A DNA stretch of 64,000 nt from Clostridiaceae bacterium. GTDB taxonomy: Bacteria > Bacillota > Clostridia > Clostridiales > Clostridiaceae. Numbering within the stretch: the first letter of the stretch is position 1; every line of letters begins with the position of its first letter. Shown piece after piece: positions 16,887 to 24,999 of the stretch. The translations under genes and the position numbers were made by a program. The notes under the pieces were generated by a model. That model had not been told where the DNA came from. It worked only from the letters and a program-made list of their open reading frames with translations, and ran no database searches. The stretch spans positions 1,426,001-1,490,000 of the forward strand of contig CABIZX010000001.1 in assembly GCA_902363375.1 (NCBI GenBank), written 5' to 3'.

Positions 16887-17038
16887 TTAAGCGCCTACCA
16901 CTCTTGTACGGATAAAAGAATTTACCAATAATTGAAATACCATACTAATAATAAATACTTCTTATTGATTACTAACCTTATATATGAAACTTCAATGTTT
17001 AGTAAATTCTTTCATTAATTTATACTGTCTATTTAATT

Positions 17039-17206
17039 TTATCCCCAAACTTCACTACAATGACTGCATAGTTTTTGATTATCTAAACAATCCTTATTTC
17101 CACATCTTCTACATTCATCGTAGCCCTCATCATAATAACTTACTTCATTTTCAAAGGTATACTCTTCTTCTGATAAATTGCTATGAGAAACTTCGTAATT
17201 ACTCAT
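17039..17206 (-). CDS. 55-residue cysteine-rich hypothetical protein
   Basis: The frame extends upstream, but AAGGAGGATATTATA puts the start at ATG 17204-17206. The product is acidic (MSNYEVSHSNLSEEEYTF) and ends with CRRCGNKDCLDNQ and CSHCSEVWG: four cysteines in two CxxC pairs plus one more, probably binding one zinc. I do not recognise the family. It is a single gene with no clear partner. Confidence 0.6.
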   Translation of the reverse strand: MSNYEVSHSNLSEEEYTFENEVSYYDEGYDECRRCGNKDCLDNQKLCSHCSEVWG

Positions 17207-17610
17207 TATAATATCCTCCTTAGTCATATTAAATATAATTTGTAATATTCTTGTAAAACTTAAGAATATAATATTATATTTACCTATGAAAATATATTTA
17301 TGCAAGTATGCGAAAATCAAATCTATTCTATTAACTTCTATAAAGTTTTATTCAGAAAAATTTTACTATTATAATATGTTCCCTAAGCAATCGTCTTCCT
17401 ATATTTTCATAATTATGAATTTAAAATAGATATACTGATTATTATATAGGTTTATTTATAATATGTAATAATAGTTTAAGCTTCAATTCATTATGTAATA
17501 TTTTGTTGTTTTTTGTTATTATATCGTTTTTAAATAGATTAATACTACTTAATTATAATTCATAATAAGAGTTATATATTAATATTCATTATGTTATCCT
17601 ATATAAAGAG
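17207..17610. other. AT-rich divergent gap before peptide transporter
   Basis: It holds the unresolved promoter of the minus-strand Cys-rich gene and the distal control region of the peptide transporter. A small dyad TTCATAATTATGAA (17406-17419) resembles the one nearer the transporter gene. No ORF with a ribosome binding site was found. Confidence 0.4.
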
Positions 17611-17671
17611 TTGCTACTTACTTTTCATGTAGCTATAACTTATTAAAGCATAATTCATATTTATGAATTAT
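17611..17671 (+). promoter_or_regulatory. promoter and operator-like dyad of peptide transporter operon
   Basis: TTGCTA (17611-17616), 17-base spacer, TATAAC (17634-17639). Ten bases later, a dyad with arms ATAATTCATA and TATGAATTAT (17650-17671) covers the likely first transcribed bases, a typical repressor position. Confidence 0.6.
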
Positions 17672-17699
17672 ACTTTAATAATATCAAGGGGGAATTACA

Positions 17700-19292
17700 A
17701 TGAAAAAGACTAAACTTCTTAGCATTGGACTATCTTTAATAATGTCTATATCATTAATTGGATGTAGTTCAAGTAATAGTTCTAATGGTGATGAAGCTAA
17801 AACAAATGGAACTACTCAACAAGAAATAAAAGATGGAGGTACAATGATATTTTCAGCTAGAACTGATCCAAGCTGTTTAAATCCATTTTTCCAACAAAAC
17901 AGAGTTACCTATACTGTAAATAATGCTTTATTTGACCCATTATATATAGTGGATAAAGATGAAGTAAGATATTATTTAGCAGAAAGTATGGAAGCTTCTG
18001 AAGATAACCTTACATATAAATTAAAATTAAAAGATAATTTAAAATGGCATGATGGAACAAAGATAACAGCAGATGATGTTGTTTATAGCGTAAATATATC
18101 TAAGGATGAAAAACAAGGTATCGATGCAAGACAAACTTTTGTTATTGATAATAAAGAAGTAATAGCCAATAAAATTGATGACTTAACTGTGGAATTTAAA
18201 CTTCCTAGCGCATTTGCTCCATTCTATAGTTCAATTGGTGATTTTAGAATAATTCCAAAACATATCTTTGAAGGTGAAAGTAACTTAGCTGAATCTGATA
18301 AAAATAATAATCCTGTGGGTTCTGGTCCTTTCAAATTTAAAGAATGGAAAAAAGGTGAGATGGTGGTTCTTGATAGATTTGAAGACTACTATTTAGGAAA
18401 ACCTCACTTAGATAGTGTTGTTTATAGAATAATTCCAGATGATAATACTTCAAAAATTGCCTTTGAAAATGGAGAAGTATCTGCATCATATTTAGTTGAA
18501 GATAAATTTGAATCACTTTCAAATGATAATAGATTTAAAACTTATTCTTTTGACGAAGGTATGTTAAACTATCTTATTCTAAATGAAACAAATGAAAACT
18601 TAAGTAAAAAAGAGGTTAGACAAGCTATATCATACGCTTTAAATAAAGAAGAAATTCTAAAAACTTCCTATTCTAACCTAGATAATACTGAAAAAGCTTA
18701 TTCCATATTAGCTCCAAATACAAAATTCTATACTGACGATGTAGAAAAATATGATCAAAATATAGAAAAAGCTAAAGAACTTATGAAAAAAGCTGGTGTT
18801 GGTAATATAAAATTAAATTTCCAATACACTCCTAAAGATAGTAAAGTTGCTATGGTTGTCAAACAACAACTTGCAGCTATAGGAATAGAAGTAGATACTC
18901 AACAAATAGATGATAATGTGTATTTTTCAAAAATTCTTGGAGAACAAGAAAGAGACTACGATATACTTTTAAATGGATATGTTATGGGAACCGATCCAGA
19001 TGGTTACTCTAGTGCTTATGTTTCTAATGGTAGTTTTAATGCTCAATGTTATAACAATTCAGAATTAGATAAGATGTGGAAGGATGGTACTTCCCAATCA
19101 GATGATGCTAAGAGAAAAGAAATATATGAAAAAATTCAAAAAACCATAGCTGATGATGCTGTAGTATATCCATTATACTATTCTAAGTCATTAATCGGAG
19201 TTGATGCTAAATTTGGTGGAGTTGAAGAGGCTAAATTAGTGCCTATATTCATGTTTGAAGACTTATCAAAAATATATATGATCCAACAATAA
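17700..19292 (+). CDS. peptide ABC transporter substrate-binding lipoprotein
   Basis: This 530-residue SBP_bac_5 family protein begins with a lipoprotein signal peptide and lipobox LIGC (Cys about 22), followed by a Ser/Asn linker, so it would be tethered outside the membrane. Typical landmarks are LKDNLKWHDGTKITADDVVYS (about 113-133), NPVGSGPFKFKEW and DPDGYSSAYVSNG near the C-terminus. It would bind oligo- or dipeptides and pass them to the two permeases encoded next. A GGGGG-type binding site precedes the ATG. A hairpin after its stop probably lowers expression of the permeases relative to this protein. Confidence 0.92.
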   Translation: MKKTKLLSIGLSLIMSISLIGCSSSNSSNGDEAKTNGTTQQEIKDGGTMIFSARTDPSCLNPFFQQNRVTYTVNNALFDPLYIVDKDEVRYYLAESMEASEDNLTYKLKLKDNLKWHDGTKITADDVVYSVNISKDEKQGIDARQTFVIDNKEVIANKIDDLTVEFKLPSAFAPFYSSIGDFRIIPKHIFEGESNLAESDKNNNPVGSGPFKFKEWKKGEMVVLDRFEDYYLGKPHLDSVVYRIIPDDNTSKIAFENGEVSASYLVEDKFESLSNDNRFKTYSFDEGMLNYLILNETNENLSKKEVRQAISYALNKEEILKTSYSNLDNTEKAYSILAPNTKFYTDDVEKYDQNIEKAKELMKKAGVGNIKLNFQYTPKDSKVAMVVKQQLAAIGIEVDTQQIDDNVYFSKILGEQERDYDILLNGYVMGTDPDGYSSAYVSNGSFNAQCYNNSELDKMWKDGTSQSDDAKRKEIYEKIQKTIADDAVVYPLYYSKSLIGVDAKFGGVEEAKLVPIFMFEDLSKIYMIQQ

Positions 19293-19304
19293 ATATATAG
19301 CTAT

Positions 19305-19343
19305 ATGGCTCATTTACCTTTATAGGTGCTTGAGCCATTTTTA
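19305..19343 (+). terminator. partial terminator between binding protein and permeases
   Basis: ATGGCTCA (19305-19312) pairs with TGAGCCAT (19331-19338), followed by TTTTT. Such hairpins commonly let the binding protein be made in excess over the permeases. Confidence 0.7.
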
Positions 19344-19376
19344 TGTAAACTCTTAAGATAGAGAAAGGATAATGTT

Positions 19377-20336
19377 ATGAAAAATAAAATTATAAAAAGA
19401 ATTTTACAAGCTGTCCCTATGCTTTTATTCATATCTTTTGTATCTTTCTTGCTTATGAATCTAGCTCCAGGCGACCCGGCCCAAGGATATATAACGCCCA
19501 AAATGTCAAAGGAACAAGCGGACCTAATAAGAGCTAGTTTAGGCTTAGATAAATCCATATTAACTAGATACTTCTTATGGCTTAAAAGTGTCTTAAGTGG
19601 CGATTTAGGCTACTCTTTAGTCTCTAGACAAGCTGTCTCACTAGAAATATCTTCGAGATTTCTAGCAACTATCGGCCTTATGGGTTCTTCACTAGTGTTT
19701 TCTGTTTTAATTTCCATTCCATTAGGCTTATATACCGGTATGAATAGAAATAAATTCCTGGATAAATTCACAAATATACTAAATTATATTGCAATTTCTA
19801 TACCTAGCTTTTGGTTTGCCATGATATTATTATCAATATTCTCTTTAAAATTTAAATGGCTCCCTAGTGTAGGTATGCGAACTATAGGGATAACCTCAAC
19901 TTTAGATGTAATAAAGCACGGCATACTTCCTACTATAGTACTTAGCTTTTCTAACATAGCTGTTTTAACAAGATATATTCGCTCTTGCACTATAGCTGAA
20001 CTAGGACAAGATTATATCATTACTGCACTTTCTAAAGGCGTAAGTAAAAACAGAATCCTATTTAATCATATCATGAAAAACGCCCTACTTCCAATGATCA
20101 CAATTCTTGGAATGAGCTTACCTTCACTAGTTTCCGGTGCATTTATAACTGAAACTATCTTTGGATGGCCTGGCATGGGTAGACTTGGCATTAGCTCCAT
20201 AAAGGCACTAGATTATCCTGTTATAATGGCTATGACTTTAGTCACTTCAATAATGGTTGTTATCGGAAATTTAATTGCAGACATCAGTTATGTAATTGTA
20301 GATCCTAGAATACGTAGAGGTGATGAGAATGTTTAA
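19377..20336 (+). CDS. peptide ABC transporter permease, DppB/OppB type
   Basis: This 319-residue inner membrane protein has six predicted helices; helix 1 is AVPMLLFISFVSFLLMNLAPGDP. The cytoplasmic EAA-type loop that docks the ATPase is at about residues 205-235 (AELGQDYIITALSKGVSKNRI). SGAFITETIFGWPGMG is a strong DppB signature. It pairs with the downstream DppC-type protein, whose start overlaps its end. No ATPase gene follows. Confidence 0.92.
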   Translation: MKNKIIKRILQAVPMLLFISFVSFLLMNLAPGDPAQGYITPKMSKEQADLIRASLGLDKSILTRYFLWLKSVLSGDLGYSLVSRQAVSLEISSRFLATIGLMGSSLVFSVLISIPLGLYTGMNRNKFLDKFTNILNYIAISIPSFWFAMILLSIFSLKFKWLPSVGMRTIGITSTLDVIKHGILPTIVLSFSNIAVLTRYIRSCTIAELGQDYIITALSKGVSKNRILFNHIMKNALLPMITILGMSLPSLVSGAFITETIFGWPGMGRLGISSIKALDYPVIMAMTLVTSIMVVIGNLIADISYVIVDPRIRRGDENV

Positions 20337-21174
20337 TTTTAGATTTAAAGATAATTTTAAAAGAGAATTAAGGAAAAATAAACTAGGAATGTTTGCTATA
20401 GTATGCCTAGCTGTAATAGTTATCATAGCCATATTTGCATTTCTAAGTCCCTATAATCCCGAAACTATTGATATGAATAATCAACTAAGTTTTCCAAGTT
20501 TAAATCATATATTTGGTACAGATGAATTAGGAAGAGATTATTTTACTCGAGCTCTATATGGTGCAAGAATTTCCTTAATTGTCGGTATCCTTTCAATGAT
20601 GGTTTCCATATTTATAGGAACTTTAGTCGGTGCTATAAGTGGGTTAATCGGTGGTAAAGTTGATTCTATTATTATGAGAATAATTGATATGTTAATGAGT
20701 ATTCCACTATTCTTTCTATTATTAATAGTAAATTCTTATTTAAGACCTAGTATAGCTAACATAATAATTATCATAGGTATATTTGGATGGATGGGTATAG
20801 CTAGAATTGTACGCTCTGAAACACTATCTATAAAAGAAAGAGACTATATACTATGTTCTAAAGCCTTAGGAAGCAACAATATAAATATAATTAAAAAACA
20901 TATAATTCCAAATGTAATTTCTACAGTAATTGTTGCAGCTAGCATAAATATAGCTGATGCCATACTTATGGAATCTTCATTAAGTTTTTTGGGGCTAGGT
21001 GTTCAGCAACCAATGGCGTCTTTAGGTAGCATGCTTCAAACTGCTCAATCTAGGATTGGAGATAAAACTTATTTAGCTATTTTTCCTGGTCTGATGATAC
21101 TTCTAATTGTTCTTAGTTTCAATGTGCTTGGTGATATCTTGAGGGTTGCCCTAGACCCTGCACAAGTCGACTAA
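20329..21174 (+). CDS. peptide ABC transporter permease, DppC/OppC type
   Basis: The product has about 281 residues: an N-terminal helix (IVCLAVIVIIAIFAFLSP) with the HIFGTDELGRDYFTRALYGARIS signature, then five helices, the EAA loop RDYILCSKALGSNNINII, and the MESSLSFLGLGVQQP motif. I start at ATG 20329, eight bases after AGAGG; a GTG at 20320 is in frame but lies within that binding site. It overlaps dppB by eight bases. OppD/OppF-type ATPases are absent from the window, so this transporter must borrow ATPases encoded elsewhere or be incomplete. Confidence 0.9.
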   Translation: MFNFRFKDNFKRELRKNKLGMFAIVCLAVIVIIAIFAFLSPYNPETIDMNNQLSFPSLNHIFGTDELGRDYFTRALYGARISLIVGILSMMVSIFIGTLVGAISGLIGGKVDSIIMRIIDMLMSIPLFFLLLIVNSYLRPSIANIIIIIGIFGWMGIARIVRSETLSIKERDYILCSKALGSNNINIIKKHIIPNVISTVIVAASINIADAILMESSLSFLGLGVQQPMASLGSMLQTAQSRIGDKTYLAIFPGLMILLIVLSFNVLGDILRVALDPAQVD

Positions 21175-21186
21175 TATTTTCAATAT

Positions 21187-21230
21187 ACACTCAATAATAA
21201 TATCTAATTGTTATTGAGTGTTATTCTTAT
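21187..21230 (+). terminator. terminator of peptide transporter operon
   Basis: ACACTCAATAA (21187-21197) pairs perfectly with 21211-21221, followed by TATTCTTAT. Confidence 0.75.
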
Positions 21231-21318
21231 ATAATCTTCCTTAATCTTAATAATCGTATATGTAGCCGTATTATGATATAATTTATATATGTATAATTAA
21301 TTATTATGGGGGATAATC

Positions 21319-22320
21319 ATGACAGAATATACAATTCCATTTTATAGAAAATCTAGCCTAAATAAAAAGCTAAAATCACTATATTTATTTTTCATTGTAT
21401 TTTTAGCTTCTATTTCCTTATTCTTTTTCTTTTTTTTCAAAGAATCCAATTCCTTTATAGAACTTTTTTTTGGTGTATTTTTACTTTTAATTAGCAGTCT
21501 TTTTCTTTACTTATATATAACTATAGATGTTCTAAATAAATTCTATATAGAGATAAGTGATGAATATATAAAAGTTGTTTCTCCATTTAAAAAAGAAATG
21601 GCCTATTGGACAGATATTTATAATGTAGAGGTATATACCTATAATAACAATCCCATGCTATCATTTTTATTAACAAGAGACTTAAATAAAAAAACAAGAC
21701 CAAGCATATCTAATAATCTTAATGCACTATTAGGCATGCCTCCTACATCATTTCAAATATCTCTTAATCTTTTTAAAGACATAGATATTGAAATGATTTA
21801 CACTACTATAGTAAACAAATTAGATACTATTCCTAAAAACAATAATGATATGATTACAGAAATCTCCAACCAAATTTATGAAGGTTCAAATAATAATTTA
21901 TTAAAAGCTATAATACTTTCTTTAATTTTCACCTTTACAATAGGCATTATATATGGTATATCTTTATGTTTCTTAGAAAGTAATTATGTAATTATACCAA
22001 TTCTAGGCTCTTTTCTAATTATTGCAGCCTTCGATAAATATTATCTAGAAGTTTCCTTTAGTCTACCAGTTAGATTCTTGGTTGGACTTATTTGTTCACT
22101 TCAAGTACCTATTTCTATTATATCTGCAGTATTTATCGACCTAAAATTATTATTACCTCATTCAAAATTATCTATCATATTAAAGATGGTGATTTCAGAT
22201 ATAAAAAATATTTTTTATAATCCTCTTGAATATATAGTAATAATTATTATTTTTATAATTTGCTTTGGCATGGGATTAATAAATGTAAGAGCTTCTAAAA
22301 AATCTAAAAAGAAGAAATAA
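21319..22320 (+). CDS. multi-helix membrane protein with central soluble domain, unknown
   Basis: This 333-residue protein has two N-terminal helices (about 20-70, very Phe-rich), a soluble stretch (about 72-170; FYIEISDEYIKVVSPFKKEMAYW resembles the start of a bacterial PH-like domain), then four hydrophobic segments (about 195-325) and a lysine-rich tail. I do not recognise the family. It may be a membrane-anchored PH-like protein. ATG follows GGGGGATAATC. It stands alone between two terminators. Confidence 0.7.
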   Translation: MTEYTIPFYRKSSLNKKLKSLYLFFIVFLASISLFFFFFFKESNSFIELFFGVFLLLISSLFLYLYITIDVLNKFYIEISDEYIKVVSPFKKEMAYWTDIYNVEVYTYNNNPMLSFLLTRDLNKKTRPSISNNLNALLGMPPTSFQISLNLFKDIDIEMIYTTIVNKLDTIPKNNNDMITEISNQIYEGSNNNLLKAIILSLIFTFTIGIIYGISLCFLESNYVIIPILGSFLIIAAFDKYYLEVSFSLPVRFLVGLICSLQVPISIISAVFIDLKLLLPHSKLSIILKMVISDIKNIFYNPLEYIVIIIIFIICFGMGLINVRASKKSKKKK

Positions 22321-22335
22321 TATAAGCTCATAAAA

Positions 22336-22365
22336 AAAAAGTGTATGCCTAGCCTACACTTTTTT
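22336..22365. terminator. bidirectional terminator
   Basis: AAAAAGTGTA (22336-22345) pairs with TACACTTTTTT (22355-22365), between the convergent membrane-protein and ferritin-like genes. Confidence 0.75.
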
Positions 22366-22399
22366 ATTTATGCTCAATCCTTCATTACTTTAAACTTTT

Positions 22400-22443
22400 A
22401 TCTTACCTATGAATATCAATCCTATTATATTCATAGGTAAGAT
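22400..22443 (-). repeat. 17-bp perfect hairpin in the 3' end of the ferritin-like gene
   Basis: ATCTTACCTATGAATAT (22400-22416) and its exact complement (22427-22443) enclose a 10-base loop and span the last codons and stop of the gene. No T-tract follows directly on the minus strand. It may protect the mRNA 3' end. Confidence 0.6.
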
Positions 22444-22978
22444 TTATATGATCCTTCTCTACTTCAATTAAAGCCTCAAAGACTCTTTTTAGGTTTTCAT
22501 CACAAACTTCATTTTTATATTTTTCATAATAGTAAACAGCATGTTCTTCTCTTTCTTTAGCCAACTGTAAAAGTTCCTCATCATTATTATATTTATCATA
22601 ATTTATTGTAGCCAAAGTAGGTGTTTTACTGAATCCACCTAATCTCATATGAACCTTTGAATGAAAAATTTCTATTTGTGCTAAAGCCATGAAAGCCTTA
22701 GAAATTTCTTCTTTCTTAGCCTTTTTCGCTGCTTCTTTATAAAACTCTCCATTAAATATTTCAAGCTTAACAGCATGGTCCAATATCCTTAATGTGTCCT
22801 CATTTAACTTTTCATTCTCTATTTCAATAATCTCATTACTACTACTTAAATAAATACTACTTACTCCACAAAATGGACAATATATTATATTACTTATAGA
22901 GTTTTTGTTTAAAAAAGCAAATGAATTAAAGTCATAATTATTCTCATTAATATTCATTCCACATATTTTGCATTTCAT
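22403..22978 (-). CDS. rubrerythrin-like ferritin-fold protein with N-terminal zinc ribbon
   Basis: This 191-residue protein has an N-terminal pair of CxxC motifs (CKIC at 3-6, CPFC at about 34-37) forming a ribbon or rubredoxin-like knuckle, then a four-helix ferritin-like domain. Likely di-iron ligands are in KLEIFNGEFYKEAAKK, IEIFHSKVH, REEHAVYYYEKY and EVEKDHINL. Classic rubrerythrin has its rubredoxin domain at the C-terminus, so this order is reversed. It probably takes part in peroxide or oxygen handling. AGGAGGGG precedes the ATG. Confidence 0.78.
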   Translation of the reverse strand: MKCKICGMNINENNYDFNSFAFLNKNSISNIIYCPFCGVSSIYLSSSNEIIEIENEKLNEDTLRILDHAVKLEIFNGEFYKEAAKKAKKEEISKAFMALAQIEIFHSKVHMRLGGFSKTPTLATINYDKYNNDEELLQLAKEREEHAVYYYEKYKNEVCDENLKRVFEALIEVEKDHINLTYEYNRIDIHR

Positions 22979-23073
22979 ATTAATCCCCTCCTAAACCCAA
23001 TATATATTTTACCATGTATTTAAAAATAAAAAACCTTTAAAGCAATATTCGTTTTATAAGTTTTAACTAATCT

Positions 23074-23140
23074 AAAAAGGTTATTTTAAATAATCATCTT
23101 GCTTTTATAAGCTTAATATTATTTAAAACAACCTTTTATT
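23074..23140 (-). terminator. terminator after LDCC-motif peptide gene
   Basis: AAAAGGTTATTTTAAATAAT (about 23075-23094) pairs with 23118-23138 with one mismatch, and T-rich sequence follows on the minus strand. Confidence 0.6.
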
Positions 23141-23153
23141 AAAATTAGTAAAC

Positions 23154-23276
23154 CTATTTTTTATTTTGTTTATTTAGATTACAACAGTCCATTTTAGACT
23201 TTCCATATAACTCTTCATTCTGTTTTGCAATCTTCTCTAAAAAGTTATTAATTGCCTTCTTCAGCTTATTAAACAT
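23154..23276 (-). CDS. LDCC-motif putative metal-binding peptide (40 residues)
   Basis: A short ORF runs from ATG 23274-23276, after GATGGAGGGATAAT, to TAG 23154-23156. The product starts MFNKLKKAINNFLEKIAKQN and carries KMDCCNLNKQ. It matches the tiny clostridial family named for the LDCC motif: an amphipathic helix followed by two adjacent cysteines thought to bind a metal. Here methionine replaces the leucine. Its own terminator follows. The function of the family is unknown. Confidence 0.75.
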   Translation of the reverse strand: MFNKLKKAINNFLEKIAKQNEELYGKSKMDCCNLNKQNKK

Positions 23277-23514
23277 ATTATCCCTCCATCATGAATAAAT
23301 CATTAACCCTACATATAGTGATAACCTTATACTAAAATTTCTTAGATACCTCTATATCATAGATAAGTTTATCCATTATAAGTATGTGCCATAAATATTT
23401 ATTATATTATAACAAATATTTATGTATTTTTAATGGAGATTCTCATTATAAATTTCATAAGACAATAGTAAAGTTTCTTTTTATAATTAAATTATATAAT
23501 ATAATATTCTTAGA

Positions 23515-23730
23515 CTATATTATATAACATTTTATCAAATCATCACCATTTTTACTTTCATCCATACTTAATATTTCTTCAAGACCTTCTTCTACATAAT
23601 ATTGATTATTATGCTCTCTTACCTTAATTGGGTTATTATTACACAATGATGATTGTTTATCACATTGATTTTTTTGTTCAATTGAAACATTCTTAAGTAA
23701 CTGACTTTTAGGGATCTTTTTTATTTCCAT
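23515..23730 (-). CDS. 71-residue hypothetical protein
   Basis: AAAAGGAGAGG precedes the ATG, so it is probably translated. The product is hydrophilic, with two cysteines in the first half and the segment NPIKVREHNNQYYVEEGLEEILSM; there is no signal peptide or membrane segment. I do not recognise a family. It lies alone between the LDCC gene and the arginase-family gene. Confidence 0.5.
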   Translation of the reverse strand: MEIKKIPKSQLLKNVSIEQKNQCDKQSSLCNNNPIKVREHNNQYYVEEGLEEILSMDESKNGDDLIKCYII

Positions 23731-23934
23731 GATTTCCTCTCCTTTTAAAATGTACTATCCATCATAAAAAATTAATCTTCACTTCGTTATATATCTTATA
23801 TTTAAACAAGCAAATCTTTATATTTTTCTTCTTGATAGTAGTATAATCAAATTTAAAAATTTTATTTTAAAAGAATAATTATTATAAATTTACGCCTATA
23901 AAGTTTTATATAACTAATTAACTATTTTTTATTG

Positions 23935-24708
23935 TTAGACTACCTGTAATCCTAATTGATCAATTTCCTTTAAAATTTTAGAGTTTGTCCTATCATTTAA
24001 TTTTATAGCCTGATAATTTTCATAAGAAAATCTCTCAGCAACATTGTACGGATATTCACCACAGACATCTACTCCACAAATTCTTTTATTTATAGCTATC
24101 TGCTCCATTAAGTTGAACATTTGTGAAAGCCTCATATTTCCTTGATCCCAGTTTGTTAGTGCTTCTGATTGGTTCAATACATCTTTATCAATACTTACAT
24201 AAACATTTTTAGTTTCAATTGATGATCTTACATACTCTTCTATTCTAGATCTTCCTACCTGTTCTTCTGAAACCAATGATACCTTTCTATTTAAGCCCGA
24301 TGGAATAGTTTGTTTTAAATCCTCTCTAGTACCTATAATAATAACCTTTTTAAGCATGCTTAAAAATTCTAGTGATCTCATCACCCATGATCCACAAGTT
24401 AATATAGAGTCACTTGGAGCACTCATCATATCTGTATGATGATCAAATAAAACTAAAGTGAAGGGAGATTGGATCTCTGCCATGAGGAGATATGTAACAT
24501 AATGATAATTACCACTACCTATAAAGGTTACACCCCTATTTTTACGTTGTTTTAATCTATCCTTGATAGATAATAAAGCTTTCTCTTCACAATAGCTATT
24601 TGTATGCTCAACATCTAAAAGGTCAATCCATTGATAATTAGTATTCTTAAAATATGTTTGTGAATGATATACCTGGTCAAAATCCAATACACTTATTAAG
24701 TTTTTCAT
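23935..24708 (-). CDS. arginase/agmatinase-family protein (ureohydrolase fold)
   Basis: The product has about 257 residues. Manganese-ligand motifs of the family are recognisable: GSGNYHYVTYLL, LFDHHTDMM (canonical DAHxD changed to DHHTD) and VSIDKDVLN (SxDxDxxxP-like), with CGEY near the end. It is shorter than true arginases and lacks the usual proline of the second motif, so the substrate may be another guanidino or formimino compound. AAAGGAGGTGG supports ATG 24706-24708; the frame runs eight codons further upstream. It is monocistronic. Confidence 0.75.
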   Translation of the reverse strand: MKNLISVLDFDQVYHSQTYFKNTNYQWIDLLDVEHTNSYCEEKALLSIKDRLKQRKNRGVTFIGSGNYHYVTYLLMAEIQSPFTLVLFDHHTDMMSAPSDSILTCGSWVMRSLEFLSMLKKVIIIGTREDLKQTIPSGLNRKVSLVSEEQVGRSRIEEYVRSSIETKNVYVSIDKDVLNQSEALTNWDQGNMRLSQMFNLMEQIAINKRICGVDVCGEYPYNVAERFSYENYQAIKLNDRTNSKILKEIDQLGLQVV

Positions 24709-24949
24709 AGTTAATCCACCTCCTTTAATCATATTAGCTGCATTATTAAGCTCTATCTTTAATATACCTCTTAAGAGAAGCTGAAATCCAAATTTCCCCT
24801 AAAATTTTTATATTATTTAAAAATTATACATATAATATTTTCATTTATATTATAAAATTAAGTTTTTTTCATTAATAAATATATAAAATTATATATATTT
24901 ATTAAGATAGATAATCCTATGTTTATAAGTCATTTAACTAACTACATAA

Positions 24950-24989
24950 AAAGAGAAGAAGCTTGCTTATACCGCAACTTCTTCTCTTT
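24950..24989 (-). terminator. terminator after chemoreceptor gene
   Basis: AAAGAGAAGAAG (24950-24961) pairs perfectly with 24978-24989; on the minus strand TTTTTATG follows. Confidence 0.8.
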
Positions 24990-24999
24990 AATATTAAAA

